Made by a program: the position numbers and the translations under genes
Part shown: piece after piece, positions 18,492 to 28,195 of the stretch
Layout: the number at the start of each line of letters is the position of its first letter
How positions within the stretch are numbered: the first letter of the stretch is position 1
Assembly: GCA_016870995.1 (NCBI GenBank)
Contig: VFZU01000008.1
Span: 44,447-108,446, forward strand
DNA: 64,000 bases
Reading direction: 5' to 3'
From: Acidobacteriota bacterium
GTDB taxonomy: Bacteria > Acidobacteriota > Terriglobia > Bryobacterales > Bryobacteraceae
Notes under the pieces: generated by a model
Told to the model about the DNA's origin: nothing
Seen by the model: the letters and a program-made list of their open reading frames with translations, nothing else
Databases searched by the model: none

Positions 18492-19871
18492 ATGTCCGAA
18501 AACATTAACCTCTGGGTGGCCGCACACCGCCAGCGACTTCTCGACGAACTGTTCGAGTTCATTCGAATCCCCAGCGTTTCGACCCTCCCCGAGCACGCGC
18601 CAGACGTGCGCCGCGCCGCCGAATTCACAGCCGATCAATTGCGCAAGGCGGGCCTCGAAAACGTCGAGATCATCGAGACCGAAGGCCATCCGCTCGTTTA
18701 TGCCGACTGGCTCCACGCTGAAGGCCAACCCACCGTGCTCTGCTACGGCCATTACGATGTACAGCCCGCGGATCCGCTCGAGCTCTGGCTCACTCCCCCG
18801 TTCGAACCGACGCTTCGCGATGGCAACATCTATGCCCGCGGCGCAGTCGACGACAAGGGCCAGATCTACATGCACGTCAAGGCGCTCGAAGCGCTGATGG
18901 CGGTTCATGGCAAGCTCCCGGTGAACATCAAAGTGCTGATCGAAGGAGAGGAAGAAATCGGCGGCAAGTCCATTTCAAAATTCGTTCCGGCCCACCGCGA
19001 CAAGCTGAAGGCTGACGTGGCGCTTGTCAGCGATACGGCCCTTTACGCCGAAGGCCTGCCCACGCTGTGCATTGGCCTGCGCGGGCTCGCGTACATGGAA
19101 ATCGTCGCTCAGGGTCCTATGCGCGATTTGCACTCAGGCCTCTACGGCGGCGCGGCTCCCAATGCCGTCTTCGGCCTTGTCGAATTGCTCGCCAAGATGA
19201 AAGACGCCGATGGCCGCATCCTCATCCCCGGCGTCTACGACGACGTTGCTGAGCCTGCCGCAGAAGAACTTGCTTCTTGGAAGTCGCTGCCATTCTCAGA
19301 GGCAGCCATGCTGAAGGACGAAGTCGGCTCCACGTCTCTGACGGGCGAGCCGGACCGCACGGTTCTTGAGCGTGTGTGGTCACGGCCAACGCTCGAGGTG
19401 CACGGCATCGCGGGCGGTTTTACAGGGGCTGGCGCCAAGACCGTTATCCCGGCCACCGCCACGGCCAAAGTCTCCTTACGTCTGGTGCCGAATCAAGACC
19501 CCGCCAAAGTAGTCGAAGCCGTGAAACAATTCGTCGCTGCCAATTCTCCGAAAGGCGTCGTGTGCGAAGTGAAGGTACTCTCCTTTGGCCCCGGGCTTCT
19601 GGTTGACCCCAACCACCCTGCCATGGACATCGCCGCAAAAGCCTTCGCCGACACGATGGGCCGTGAGACCGTATTCATTCGTGGCGGAGGCTCGATCCCG
19701 ATCGTGGGCGAGTTTCATCAATACCTCGGGATCCCCACGATTCTGATGGGCTTCGGTCTCCCCGACGACGGCCTGCATTCGCCGAACGAGAAATACAAAC
19801 TCGATAACTACTATCTCGGCATTCGCACGGTGGCTCACTTTCTCGAACTTTACGGAGCCGAACAAAACTGA
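18492..19871 (+). CDS. M20 family dipeptidase
   Basis: The 459-residue protein has the M20 zinc motifs: CYGHYDVQP (about 76-84), GAVDDKGQ (about 117-124), EGEEEIGG (about 154-161) and a late RGGGSIPIVGEF. An inserted dimerisation domain carries DLHSGLYGG. There is no signal peptide, so it should be cytoplasmic and cleave dipeptides or N-modified amino acids. Length and motifs are intact. It is separated from murJ by 74 bp. Confidence 0.94.
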   Translation: MSENINLWVAAHRQRLLDELFEFIRIPSVSTLPEHAPDVRRAAEFTADQLRKAGLENVEIIETEGHPLVYADWLHAEGQPTVLCYGHYDVQPADPLELWLTPPFEPTLRDGNIYARGAVDDKGQIYMHVKALEALMAVHGKLPVNIKVLIEGEEEIGGKSISKFVPAHRDKLKADVALVSDTALYAEGLPTLCIGLRGLAYMEIVAQGPMRDLHSGLYGGAAPNAVFGLVELLAKMKDADGRILIPGVYDDVAEPAAEELASWKSLPFSEAAMLKDEVGSTSLTGEPDRTVLERVWSRPTLEVHGIAGGFTGAGAKTVIPATATAKVSLRLVPNQDPAKVVEAVKQFVAANSPKGVVCEVKVLSFGPGLLVDPNHPAMDIAAKAFADTMGRETVFIRGGGSIPIVGEFHQYLGIPTILMGFGLPDDGLHSPNEKYKLDNYYLGIRTVAHFLELYGAEQN

Positions 19872-19945
19872 CCCCTTTTGAATCACAGAGCGCCGCCGAG
19901 TCGTCGGCCACGGTATCAAAAGGAGTTGTCCGCTCGGCATCGATC

Positions 19946-21520
19946 ATGAGCTTCGCGGTGGCCCTCAGCCGCGTTTCGGGCCTGGTGCGGGAAATGGTGA
20001 TGAGCCGCCTGTTCGGCTCCACAATGCCCTTTGATGCCTTCCGCATCGGCTTTCAGATCCCCAACCTGACGCGAGACCTCTTCGCCGAGGGGGCACTATC
20101 GAGCGCCTTCGTGCCGGCTTTTACCGAGTCACTGCAAAACAAAGGCAAAGCGGACGCAGCGCGCCTCGCCAACCTCGTCGCGACTACGCTCATTCTCGTC
20201 GTGGGCGTCATCTGCGCCCTCGGAGCAATCTACAGCGAGCAACTGGTTCGGCTAGCCGCTCCAGGCTTTTCCAACACACCAGGCAAATCAGAACTTGCGG
20301 CACATCTGACTCGCATCATGTTCCCGTTCTTGTTGCTGGTAGCGCTGGCAGCGCAGGCCATGGGCATTCTGAACTCCCTCAAGCAGTTCGCCGTGCCTGC
20401 TCTGTCGTCTACCTGCTTCAACATCGGCAGCGTGATCGTCGGCCTCACCGTTGGCATGTGGGCAGGGCCGAGTCTCGGCATCACCGCTATTGAAGGCATG
20501 GCCTGGGGCGTGCTGGCTGGCGGCGCGTTGCAACTCGGCTTTCAGCTTCCGGCGCTCTTCCGCGCGGGCTTCGTCTTCAGGCCAACGATCGACTTCTCAA
20601 ACCCCGGACTGCGCCGCATCCTGATCATGATGGGGCCCGCAATTCTAGGTAATGCCGCAACGCAGATCAATGTCCTCGTCAACTCAAATCTGGCATCGGA
20701 AATCATCGACCCCATGCGCGGCGCCAATGGCTCAGTAAGCTGGCTGAACTACGCCTTCCGTTTCATGCAACTTCCTCTTGGCCTGTTTGGCGTGGCCATC
20801 GCCAGCGCCACGCTCCCCGCAGTATCAAGAAGCGCAGCCACCGAAAACTGGGACGAGTTTCGCCGCACACTTTCACGATCGCTCGGTCTCGTGTTTCTAC
20901 TCACCATCCCCAGTTCGGTCGGTCTGGTTTTGGTGGGCAAGGCAATGATCGGAGCCGTCTATCAGGGCGGCAAGTTCGACAGCTACGACACACAGCAAAC
21001 CGGCCTTGCGCTGTCCTGCTTCGCGGCCGGGCTGTGCGGCTATTCCGCACTCAAAGTCTTAAGCCCTGCCTTTTACGCTCTCAAGGATTCGCGCACGCCG
21101 ATGATGGTCTCCCTCGGCAGTGTCATCGTGAATTACGCTCTCGCCCGCACCATGGTCGATGTCTTTCACCTCGGACACGCCGGCCTCGCCGTCTCAACTT
21201 CAGGCATCGCAATCTTCAGCTCGGTGACGCTGTTTCTTCTCATGCGAGCCAAGATCGGCGGGCTCTACGGACGCATGCTCTGGTCAAGCCTCTCGCGCGC
21301 CTGTCTGGCAAGCATCGCGATGGCCGCCGTTGTGTGGTTCCTCCAGTGTTGGGTGGCCGCCTGGCCTTTCATCGTGCAGTTGGCAATAGCGATCCCGGCA
21401 GGCGCGATCGTGTTCTATCTGGCAGCCCGCGCCCTCGGCGTAGAGGAACTCACCATGGCCACCGATGCGATCGCCGGACCCCTCAAACGCCGTTTGCCCT
21501 TTTTGCGTGGTAACTTGTAG
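19946..21520 (+). CDS. murJ: lipid II flippase MurJ
   Basis: The 524-residue protein has about 14 membrane segments and the MurJ N-terminal motifs (ALSRVSGLVREMVMSRLFG, PNLTRDLFAEGALSSAFVP). It flips lipid II across the inner membrane for peptidoglycan synthesis. The first ATG in frame lacks an SD, and homology-like sequence (GVVRSASI) continues upstream in frame, while AAAGGAG at 19919-19925 has no usual start codon at the right spacing. A non-standard start may be used. The C4 zinc-ribbon protein gene follows after 7 bp. Confidence 0.93.
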   Translation: MSFAVALSRVSGLVREMVMSRLFGSTMPFDAFRIGFQIPNLTRDLFAEGALSSAFVPAFTESLQNKGKADAARLANLVATTLILVVGVICALGAIYSEQLVRLAAPGFSNTPGKSELAAHLTRIMFPFLLLVALAAQAMGILNSLKQFAVPALSSTCFNIGSVIVGLTVGMWAGPSLGITAIEGMAWGVLAGGALQLGFQLPALFRAGFVFRPTIDFSNPGLRRILIMMGPAILGNAATQINVLVNSNLASEIIDPMRGANGSVSWLNYAFRFMQLPLGLFGVAIASATLPAVSRSAATENWDEFRRTLSRSLGLVFLLTIPSSVGLVLVGKAMIGAVYQGGKFDSYDTQQTGLALSCFAAGLCGYSALKVLSPAFYALKDSRTPMMVSLGSVIVNYALARTMVDVFHLGHAGLAVSTSGIAIFSSVTLFLLMRAKIGGLYGRMLWSSLSRACLASIAMAAVVWFLQCWVAAWPFIVQLAIAIPAGAIVFYLAARALGVEELTMATDAIAGPLKRRLPFLRGNL

Positions 21521-21527
21521 CTACTCC

Positions 21528-22271
21528 ATGGCTCAGGACGTACAACTCGCTCTCCAACTGCAAAGAATGGACCTTCAACTCACTCAGCTAGAAGCCGAGA
21601 TACGAGGTCTTCCCAAAAAGATTGCCGAACTTGAGAAAGTACTCGAGACCCACTCCAGACGTCTTGAAGCCGATCAAGCCGCCCTGGCGTCAAACCAGTC
21701 GGAAGTGCGTCGCCTGCAAGGCCTCAACTCGGATCATCGCGAAAAGATCGCCAAGCTGAAGAAGCAGTTGATGCAGGCCACCACGCAGGAACAGCTCACT
21801 GCCTTCCAGCATGAAATCGCTTTTTGCGAAACCGAAACCGAGAAAAACGAAGCGAATTCGCTCAAGCTTCTCGAAGCCGGAGAATCACTTGCCGCCACTG
21901 TGACGCAAGCCGAAGAATCGTTGGCCGCTGAGCGCATCGCCGTCGAGAAGCGCAAAGAGGAAGCCAAAGCTCTCAGCGAAACAGACCGCAAGAAGGGCAT
22001 GCGCATCTATCGCGAACGCCAGCAACTCGGCAAAGAAGTTCCGCCCAAACTGCTGGAGCATTACGAGAGACTTCGCAAGAAGCACAAGGATGGCGTTGTC
22101 GTAGCAGAATGCACCGGCGGGCTGTGCTCGGGCTGCATGATGAGCATCCGCCCTGCCTTGATGCAACAGATTCGACAGTTCCCCGACAAGGTACACACTT
22201 GCGAATCCTGCCTTCGCATGCTCTACTACAACCCACCCCGCTCGGTCGACGGCACCACCGTCGACAGCTAG
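21528..22271 (+). CDS. coiled-coil protein with C4-type zinc ribbon
   Basis: I start at the ATG at 21528 (MAQDVQLALQ), just after murJ; an earlier in-frame ATG at 21465 lies inside murJ. Most of the 247 residues (about 5-175) form a long coiled coil rich in Glu, Lys and Leu. The C-terminus has a C4 zinc ribbon: CTGGLCSGC about residue 198-206 and CESC about 228-231. This is the zf-RING_7 family found next to many bacterial genes; a role in nucleic-acid or secretion chaperone functions has been proposed for relatives. The exact role here is unknown. Confidence 0.85.
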   Translation: MAQDVQLALQLQRMDLQLTQLEAEIRGLPKKIAELEKVLETHSRRLEADQAALASNQSEVRRLQGLNSDHREKIAKLKKQLMQATTQEQLTAFQHEIAFCETETEKNEANSLKLLEAGESLAATVTQAEESLAAERIAVEKRKEEAKALSETDRKKGMRIYRERQQLGKEVPPKLLEHYERLRKKHKDGVVVAECTGGLCSGCMMSIRPALMQQIRQFPDKVHTCESCLRMLYYNPPRSVDGTTVDS

Positions 22272-22274
22272 AGC

Positions 22275-23555
22275 ATGTTCATCGACCGCTCGGCGCTACT
22301 GGCCGACAATCCTGCGCAATGGTTTGCGGGGATGGCCATCGCGGACCTTGACGGTGACGGGCAATTTGAGTGCTACGTAGCAGCACAAGGCGGCCGCAAC
22401 CTGGTTTTGAAGTGGGGCGGCGATTCGTTCTTTGACGTCGGCATCACGCCGCTTACTGCCGATCGCGAAACCTCAATGGGCGTCGCTGCGGGGGACGCCG
22501 ACGGCGATGGCCGCGAAGAACTCTTCGTGTCAAGCGGCGAAGGCTCACCAGACCGACTCTTCGCCTGGCGCAATGGGCACTACATCGATCTGCTCCACGA
22601 TCGCATTCGCCAATCCAGCCAATCTGCCCTCGCTCTCGATCGCTTTGGCATGGGTCGCTACGGCTTCCTGGTCGCCCACGAAGGAGGTCCCTTTCGCTAT
22701 TACGAAGTTCTGGGTGGCGATCGCATTGCAGAGCTCGGCGCGGAGTTGGGGCTAGCACGGATTGCCGGGGGGCGCGGTTTGGTCGCAGCACCACTATCGG
22801 GCAGCAAGCTGGAAATCTATGCAGCGAACGAAGGCATCTCAAGCATGCTGTTTCGCGCTGCAACGGCGGGCACATACCAGGAGGTCGCCGCCAATCATGG
22901 CCTCGCTGCCAGCGGCCGAGGTGTGGCGGTGATTGATGCCAATCACGATGGCCGACTCGATTTGATTGTGGGGAGCCAGATACGGCTGCAGGGTGCCCAG
23001 GGCATGTTCAGCGCAATTGAACTCGATCCCCCATCCAACTCCCGCTCAGTCGTCGTCGCCGACTTCGACAACGATGGCCACGAAGAGATCTTCGTCGCAA
23101 ACCAGAACAGCGAAAGTTCCCTCTATGGCTGGCGCGATTGGAACTGGAAGCGCCTGCCCTGCCCCATCGAGGGTTCTCTCGTGGGTGCAGTCGTAGGTGA
23201 TTGGGATCAAGACGGCTGCCTCGAGCTACTCGTCACCGAGGGCGAGCGACAACCTGGGCCCTTGAGGCTATTCCACACAGAATCGAATCGCAACCATTGG
23301 CTCCGCATCGCCCCACTTACTGCTGCTGGCGCACCCGCTCGCGGAGCTACCGTTCGCATCGCCGCAGGCGGTCGCGAACAAATCCGCGTCATCGACAGTG
23401 GCAGCGGTTACCTTTGCCAGAACGAACCCGTGGCCCACTTTGGTCTCGGCGATTGCTCCACAATCGATTGGCTCGAGGTGCAATGGCCAGACGGAACCTT
23501 GCGTCGCTTCCCCTCCATGCCCGGGGATCGATTGCTGTCCGTCAGATGGGGCTAA
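22275..23555 (+). CDS. CRTAC1-type FG-GAP/ASPIC-UnbV protein
   Basis: The 426-residue protein has repeated calcium-binding DxDxDG motifs of FG-GAP/VCBS propeller blades (DLDGDGQFE, DADGDGREE, DANHDGRLD, DFDNDGHEE, DWDQDGCLE). It ends with the ASPIC/UnbV domain (GATVRIAAGGREQIRVID, then WLEVQWPDG). Such proteins are usually secreted beta-propellers, but no signal peptide is visible here. It follows the zinc-ribbon gene by 3 bp, suggesting one transcript with murJ. Function is unknown. Confidence 0.85.
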   Translation: MFIDRSALLADNPAQWFAGMAIADLDGDGQFECYVAAQGGRNLVLKWGGDSFFDVGITPLTADRETSMGVAAGDADGDGREELFVSSGEGSPDRLFAWRNGHYIDLLHDRIRQSSQSALALDRFGMGRYGFLVAHEGGPFRYYEVLGGDRIAELGAELGLARIAGGRGLVAAPLSGSKLEIYAANEGISSMLFRAATAGTYQEVAANHGLAASGRGVAVIDANHDGRLDLIVGSQIRLQGAQGMFSAIELDPPSNSRSVVVADFDNDGHEEIFVANQNSESSLYGWRDWNWKRLPCPIEGSLVGAVVGDWDQDGCLELLVTEGERQPGPLRLFHTESNRNHWLRIAPLTAAGAPARGATVRIAAGGREQIRVIDSGSGYLCQNEPVAHFGLGDCSTIDWLEVQWPDGTLRRFPSMPGDRLLSVRWG

Positions 23556-23926
23556 ACGCGCCCCGCAGCTTCGAGCGCAGCATACTCGTCGTCATTGAAC
23601 ATGCGCGATCGAGTGAGAAACCGCAACCCTTCCGGTCCTTCGAGCGAGAACATTCCCCCTCGCCCCGGCACCACATCAATCGTCAACTGCGTGTGCTTCC
23701 AATACTCAAACTGGCTCTTGCTCATATAGAACGGAGCCCCACCAATCTCGCCCAGTTGCACGTCGCTATCGCCGACTAAAAACTCGCCTAACTGGAAACA
23801 CATCGGAGAGCTGCCATCACAGCAGCCCCCCGATTGGTGAAACATCAACTCGCCATGTTTGGCTCTCAACTTGTCAATCAGCTCCAGTGCCGAATCGGAA
23901 GCGAGAACCTGCAAAGGAATCGACAT
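23552..23926 (-). CDS. DUF779 domain protein
   Basis: The 124-residue protein carries the DUF779 signature HQSGGCCDGSSPMC (about 30-43). The family is small, cysteine-containing and very often encoded beside acetaldehyde-type dehydrogenases, as here, 5 bp after the aldehyde dehydrogenase gene. It may help that enzyme or handle its aldehyde product; this is inference from neighbourhood. Its end overlaps the convergent CRTAC1 gene by 4 bp. Confidence 0.9.
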   Translation of the reverse strand: MSIPLQVLASDSALELIDKLRAKHGELMFHQSGGCCDGSSPMCFQLGEFLVGDSDVQLGEIGGAPFYMSKSQFEYWKHTQLTIDVVPGRGGMFSLEGPEGLRFLTRSRMFNDDEYAALEAAGRV

Positions 23927-23931
23927 ACGCT

Positions 23932-25452
23932 TTAAAAGAACCCAAGCGCGTTCGGGCTGTAGCTAACCAGCTGGTTCTTGGTCTGCTGGTAGTGATTCAG
24001 CATCATCGAGTGGTTCTCGCGACCCACACCCGATTGCTTGTAACCACCAAACGCAGCATGAGCCGGATAGAGGTGATAGCAGTTCGTCCACACGCGGCCC
24101 GCCTGAATTTCACGGCCAAACTGGTAGGCACGATTCAGATCACGCGTCCAAACGCCCGCGCCAAGCCCGTAGAGCGTATCGTTAGCCAGATGCAGCGCCT
24201 CTTCTTCATCCTTAAAGGTCGTGACGCTCACCACAGGGCCGAAGATTTCCTCCTGGAAGATCCTCATCTTGTTGTGGCCCTTGAAGACCGTGGGCTGGAC
24301 GTAGTAGCCGCCTGCCATTTCGCCTTCAAACACCGCACGGCCGCCGCCAGTCAACACCTCGGCGCCTTCCTTTTGGCCAATATCGATATAGGAAAGGATC
24401 TTCTCCAGCTGTTCGCTCGAAGCCTGCGCACCCAGCATGGTGTTCGACGAAAGGGGGTTGCCCTGCCGGATCGCCTTCACACGCGGCAACACTCGCTCCA
24501 TGAATCGTTCGTAGATCGATTCCTGAATCAGTGCTCGCGACGGGCAGGTGCAAACTTCACCCTGATTCAGAGCAAACAGCACAAAGCCCTCGATAGCCTT
24601 ATCGAGAAACGCATCGTCCTTGGCCATAACATCTTCAAAGAAAATGTTCGGGCTCTTGCCGCCCAACTCAAGCGTCACGGGGATCAGGTTCTGCGATGCA
24701 TATTGCATGATCAGACGGCCTGTGGTGGTCTCACCCGTGAACGCAATCTTGGCAACGCGCGAGCTCGATGCCAGCGGCTTACCGGCCTCCAATCCAAACC
24801 CATTCACGACATTCAACACTCCGGGCGGCAGCAGATCGCCAATCAGCTCAAGCAGCATCAAAATGCCCAGTGGCGTTTGTTCAGCCGGCTTCAACACAAC
24901 GCAATTGCCAGCCGCCAGCGCCGGGGCCAGCTTCCAGGTGGCCATCAGCAGCGGAAAGTTCCAGGGGATGATCTGCCCCACCACACCGAGCGGCTCGTGA
25001 TAGTGATACGCGATCGTGTTCGCATCGATTTCCGAAATCGAACCTTCCTGCGATCGAATGATACCGGCGAAGTAGCGGAAGTGATCCACCGCCAGCGGCA
25101 GGTCGGCCGCCATGGTTTCACGAATCGGTTTGCCGTTGTCCCATGTCTCCGCCGTGGCCAGCAACTCGAGGTTCTGTTCGATGCGGTCGGCGATCTTGTT
25201 CAGAATGTTGGCGCGCTCGGTGGTTGAGGTCTTGCCCCAAGAGCGGCGAGCGGCATGCGCCGCATCGAGAGCTCGCTCGATATCCGCCGCATTCGAGCGC
25301 GGCACCTCACAAAGCACCTTGCCGTTCACCGGCGACAGGTTCTCAAAATAGCTTTGTGACAGGGGGCTCATCCATTCGCCGGCGATGTAGTTTTCGTAGC
25401 GGGATTTCAGCTTGAGCGGCATGCCGCCGAGAGAAGTTTCAAAGGTTGTCAT
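23932..25452 (-). CDS. NAD(P)-dependent aldehyde dehydrogenase (AldB/ExaC-like)
   Basis: The 506-residue protein has the ALDH motifs: PWNFP (163-167), the general base in LELGGKSP (Glu about 262), and the catalytic Cys in NQGEVCTC (Cys about 301). The CTCPSR sequence and the linked DUF779 gene fit the AldB/ExaC acetaldehyde dehydrogenase group, which oxidises short-chain aldehydes to acids. No signal peptide, so cytoplasmic. The coding sequence is intact and shares an operon with the DUF779 gene. Confidence 0.93.
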   Translation of the reverse strand: MTTFETSLGGMPLKLKSRYENYIAGEWMSPLSQSYFENLSPVNGKVLCEVPRSNAADIERALDAAHAARRSWGKTSTTERANILNKIADRIEQNLELLATAETWDNGKPIRETMAADLPLAVDHFRYFAGIIRSQEGSISEIDANTIAYHYHEPLGVVGQIIPWNFPLLMATWKLAPALAAGNCVVLKPAEQTPLGILMLLELIGDLLPPGVLNVVNGFGLEAGKPLASSSRVAKIAFTGETTTGRLIMQYASQNLIPVTLELGGKSPNIFFEDVMAKDDAFLDKAIEGFVLFALNQGEVCTCPSRALIQESIYERFMERVLPRVKAIRQGNPLSSNTMLGAQASSEQLEKILSYIDIGQKEGAEVLTGGGRAVFEGEMAGGYYVQPTVFKGHNKMRIFQEEIFGPVVSVTTFKDEEEALHLANDTLYGLGAGVWTRDLNRAYQFGREIQAGRVWTNCYHLYPAHAAFGGYKQSGVGRENHSMMLNHYQQTKNQLVSYSPNALGFF

Positions 25453-25572
25453 AGAGTTCGTTCTTCAGGGAATTCCGGCGGTGCGAAAACACAAGTCCCG
25501 CCGTCGCTGCTAATTCTATACGCATTGCATCCCGCTTTGTGGTCATGCCTCGACAAAGGTAGAATTCTCGGG

Positions 25573-26841
25573 ATGCGATGGATTCTTCTGTTGTCACTCA
25601 TGGCCTCCACGCTGGCGGCTCAAGAGTTTGATTTGTTATTGCGCGAGGGCCGCGTGATCGACCCTCAGAACCGGCGCGATGGCGTCTTTGACATTGCGAT
25701 CAGCAAGGGACGCATCGCAGCAATCGAACCAACGATCGACCCAAAACGCGCCCGCGAGACCGTCCAATTGAAGGGCTTGCTTGTCACGCCCGGCTTGATC
25801 GATCTGCATGTCCACGTCTTCTTCACGGCGGGCAATCCCGGCGCCTGGGCCGGCGACTTCAGCGTTCAGCCCGATGCCTTCAGCTTTCGCAGCGGTGTCA
25901 CCACCATGGTCGATGCCGGCTCGGCGGGTTGGCGCAACTTTGAGCTGTTCAAGACGACGGTCATCGATCGCGCGAAAACCCGCGTGCTCGCGATGGTCAA
26001 CATCGCCGGCTTCGGCATGATCTCCGATGCGACCGAGCAGGGCGACTTCGATCCCGACGCAGTCGCAAAACTCGCGGCCAAACACAAAGATTTCATTGTC
26101 GGCGTGAAATCCGCCCACTACCAGAAGCCCGATTGGGATAGCGTCGATGACGCCGTGCTGGCCGGCACCAAGGCGAACATTCCGGTCATGGTCGACTTCG
26201 GCTACTTCCTGCCCGAGCGCCCCTACTATGAGTTGGTCGGCAAGCATTTGCGGCCGGGTGACATCTCAACGCACATGTTCCGCGCTCCGGTTCCTTTTGT
26301 CGATCGCGAAGGCAAGTTGTATCCATATCTGGTGGAGGCGCGCAAGCGCGGCGTCAAGTTCGACGTCGGCCATGGCGGCGGCAGCTTTGTTCTGCGCAAC
26401 GCATCCGCAGCAATCCGCAATGGGTTTTATCCGGACACGATTTCTTCTGACCTCCATACTGGCAGCATGAACGGCTCCTTCATGGATCTGCCAGCGCTGA
26501 TGTCCAAGCTCATGGCGCTCGGCCTCCCGCTCGGCGAGGCGATACGCGCCACCACTGCCAATCCGGCTCAGATTATCAAGCGCCCCGAACTCGGCCACTT
26601 AAGCGTGGGTGCCGTCGCCGATGTGGCAATCCTCCGCGTGATGCAGGGAGAGTTTGGATACTGGGACAACAACAAGGGCCGCGTTACGGCCAACGAGCGG
26701 CTCTTTTGTGAGATGACCCTCAAGGGCGGCGAAGTGGTTTGGGATTGGAACGGCCGCATGGGTGTCGACTTCAAAACCCTTGGCGAGCGTTATGGAATCC
26801 GGCCCCGCGTCGATCAGATCATCGCCCCGCCACAACCCTAA
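25573..26841 (+). CDS. amidohydrolase/deacetylase family metallohydrolase, secreted
   Basis: The ATG at 25573 follows CTCGGG and gives a signal peptide (MRWILLLSLMASTLAAQ); the frame opens earlier at 25525. The mature enzyme has the amidohydrolase metal motif DLHVHVF (about 77-83), a probable carboxylated lysine in VGVKSAHY, later His ligands in FDVGHGGGSF and SDLHTGSM. The family includes D-aminoacylases, dihydroorotase-like and deacetylase enzymes; substrate cannot be set from sequence. Typical length about 420. Confidence 0.85.
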   Translation: MRWILLLSLMASTLAAQEFDLLLREGRVIDPQNRRDGVFDIAISKGRIAAIEPTIDPKRARETVQLKGLLVTPGLIDLHVHVFFTAGNPGAWAGDFSVQPDAFSFRSGVTTMVDAGSAGWRNFELFKTTVIDRAKTRVLAMVNIAGFGMISDATEQGDFDPDAVAKLAAKHKDFIVGVKSAHYQKPDWDSVDDAVLAGTKANIPVMVDFGYFLPERPYYELVGKHLRPGDISTHMFRAPVPFVDREGKLYPYLVEARKRGVKFDVGHGGGSFVLRNASAAIRNGFYPDTISSDLHTGSMNGSFMDLPALMSKLMALGLPLGEAIRATTANPAQIIKRPELGHLSVGAVADVAILRVMQGEFGYWDNNKGRVTANERLFCEMTLKGGEVVWDWNGRMGVDFKTLGERYGIRPRVDQIIAPPQP

Positions 26842-26845
26842 ACAG

Positions 26846-27016
26846 CTATTCGACTCGTTTGGCGGGCAGGTCCCTGCCATTCTGGTGCAACACCAAACCA
26901 GTCACTTCGCCGCCAGCCCCCTTTTGAAAGCTGATCGCGGCCTCGACCACCTTCAGAAAGAACCTCGAATCCGACTCGGCATAGACCTGAAACTTCGGCT
27001 GCCCCGTCAGTTGAAC
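26846..27016 (-). pseudogene. severed C-terminal tail of the serine hydrolase (DUF3471-like)
   Basis: In frame with and directly after the TAG that ends the serine hydrolase ORF, 56 codons continue with VQLTGQPKFQVYAE and VTGLVLHQNGRDLPAKRVE before a TAG at 26846. That is the typical DUF3471-like ending of acidobacterial beta-lactamase-family serine hydrolases. The tail is therefore a real piece of the same gene cut off by a nonsense codon. No independent start is visible. Confidence 0.8.
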
Positions 27017-28195
27017 CTATAAGGAGCCTTTCTCCTCCGTCACGGTCATGATGGCTTGCGGCGCCAGCTCATACTTGCCCACGTACCCTCGCATCACATC
27101 CGCGCTGACTGACACTTCCTTTTTCGGAGCCCCCAGCGTCTGTGCAGGCCAGGCACCCTCGATTGCATGCAACCCAATATCGTCCACACCAAAGCTGGTG
27201 TTGCATAAGACGACCACCGCGGTCTTCTTGCCCGGCGCGAAGCCCGCCCAGGTTCGATACCCGCCAGTGCCGCCGTTGTGCCAAACGATTCGCGTCTGAA
27301 AGCGGTCGAATACGTGCCAGCCCATTGCGATTGAAAGCTCTGGGGTACCCGTCGCTTTGCGGATCTCGTGGCTCATCTCCATCGCTTTGCGAAGCGGTGT
27401 TTCGGTGAGCCCAGCATTGGCCGCAAGAAACTTCAACATGTCCTTGGCGGTGGAGCGCATAGCACCCGCGCCTGCGAGTGTCGGGCTCTCCCAGGTCCAA
27501 CTGTCGGTCTCGTTAAGATCTGCACCGTGTCCGCTGGCAAAGTTCAATTTCTGATCTTCCGTGAGAACGATGGAACTGCGTGACATCCCAAGCGGCTTCA
27601 GAATTCTCGCAGTCACCAGCGCTTCATACGACATACCGGCACGGCGAGCCAGCGCATGTCCCAGCAACCCCACACCAAGATTTGAGTAATCGTATTTCTC
27701 CCCAGGTGCTCGAGTTAGTTTGATATTGGCCAGTTCAGCGTAGAGTTGCTCCACAGAGTAATCCGCATATGGATTCATCATGTTCTTGGGCTTGAGGTTT
27801 GCGGGCAGCCGGGGCAACGCCGAGCTTTGTGTGGTGAGGTCCAGCAGCGTGATCGCCCGGCCCTCAAATTCCGGCACCTTCACGGTTTCCGGCAAGTACT
27901 TCGACACCGGATCCTCCAGCTTCACCTCCCCGCGCAGGGCCATATCGGCCAGCAGGATCCCGGTAAAGGCCTTCGTAATCGATCCAATCTCAAAGACAGT
28001 ATCGCCATCGGGGGCTTGCTTGCGAGTCGCCGAAGATTCGCCCGCCGCGACAAATCGAGTGCCCTTTTCGTCGAGAATTCCGACAACAATTCCAGATGCT
28101 TTCTTTGCTGTTTGCACCCGATTCTCGACCAGCCTGCCCACTTCGGCGTCGTCAACGGCGCCAAATGCCGCAATCGCAAGCAGAAACAAGTTCAT
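27017..28195 (-). CDS. beta-lactamase family serine hydrolase, truncated by in-frame stop
   Basis: The 392-residue secreted protein has a signal peptide, the SITK catalytic motif (SxxK, about 75-78), the YDYSNLG (YxN) motif and a WHNGGTGGY third motif, i.e. a class C beta-lactamase/DD-peptidase fold. It ends at a TAG inside a sentence of conserved sequence (EEKGSL-stop-VQLTGQPKF), losing a 56-residue C-terminal domain. The catalytic domain is complete, so activity may remain. Substrates of relatives are esters, peptides or peptidoglycan. A second paralogue lies at 54.9 kb. Confidence 0.85.
   Translation of the reverse strand: MNLFLLAIAAFGAVDDAEVGRLVENRVQTAKKASGIVVGILDEKGTRFVAAGESSATRKQAPDGDTVFEIGSITKAFTGILLADMALRGEVKLEDPVSKYLPETVKVPEFEGRAITLLDLTTQSSALPRLPANLKPKNMMNPYADYSVEQLYAELANIKLTRAPGEKYDYSNLGVGLLGHALARRAGMSYEALVTARILKPLGMSRSSIVLTEDQKLNFASGHGADLNETDSWTWESPTLAGAGAMRSTAKDMLKFLAANAGLTETPLRKAMEMSHEIRKATGTPELSIAMGWHVFDRFQTRIVWHNGGTGGYRTWAGFAPGKKTAVVVLCNTSFGVDDIGLHAIEGAWPAQTLGAPKKEVSVSADVMRGYVGKYELAPQAIMTVTEEKGSL

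Noticed and set aside
23887..25227. 446-codon plus-strand ORF over the aldehyde dehydrogenase
   Set aside because: It is antisense to a gene with intact ALDH motifs; its His/Arg/Gln-rich text has no family likeness.
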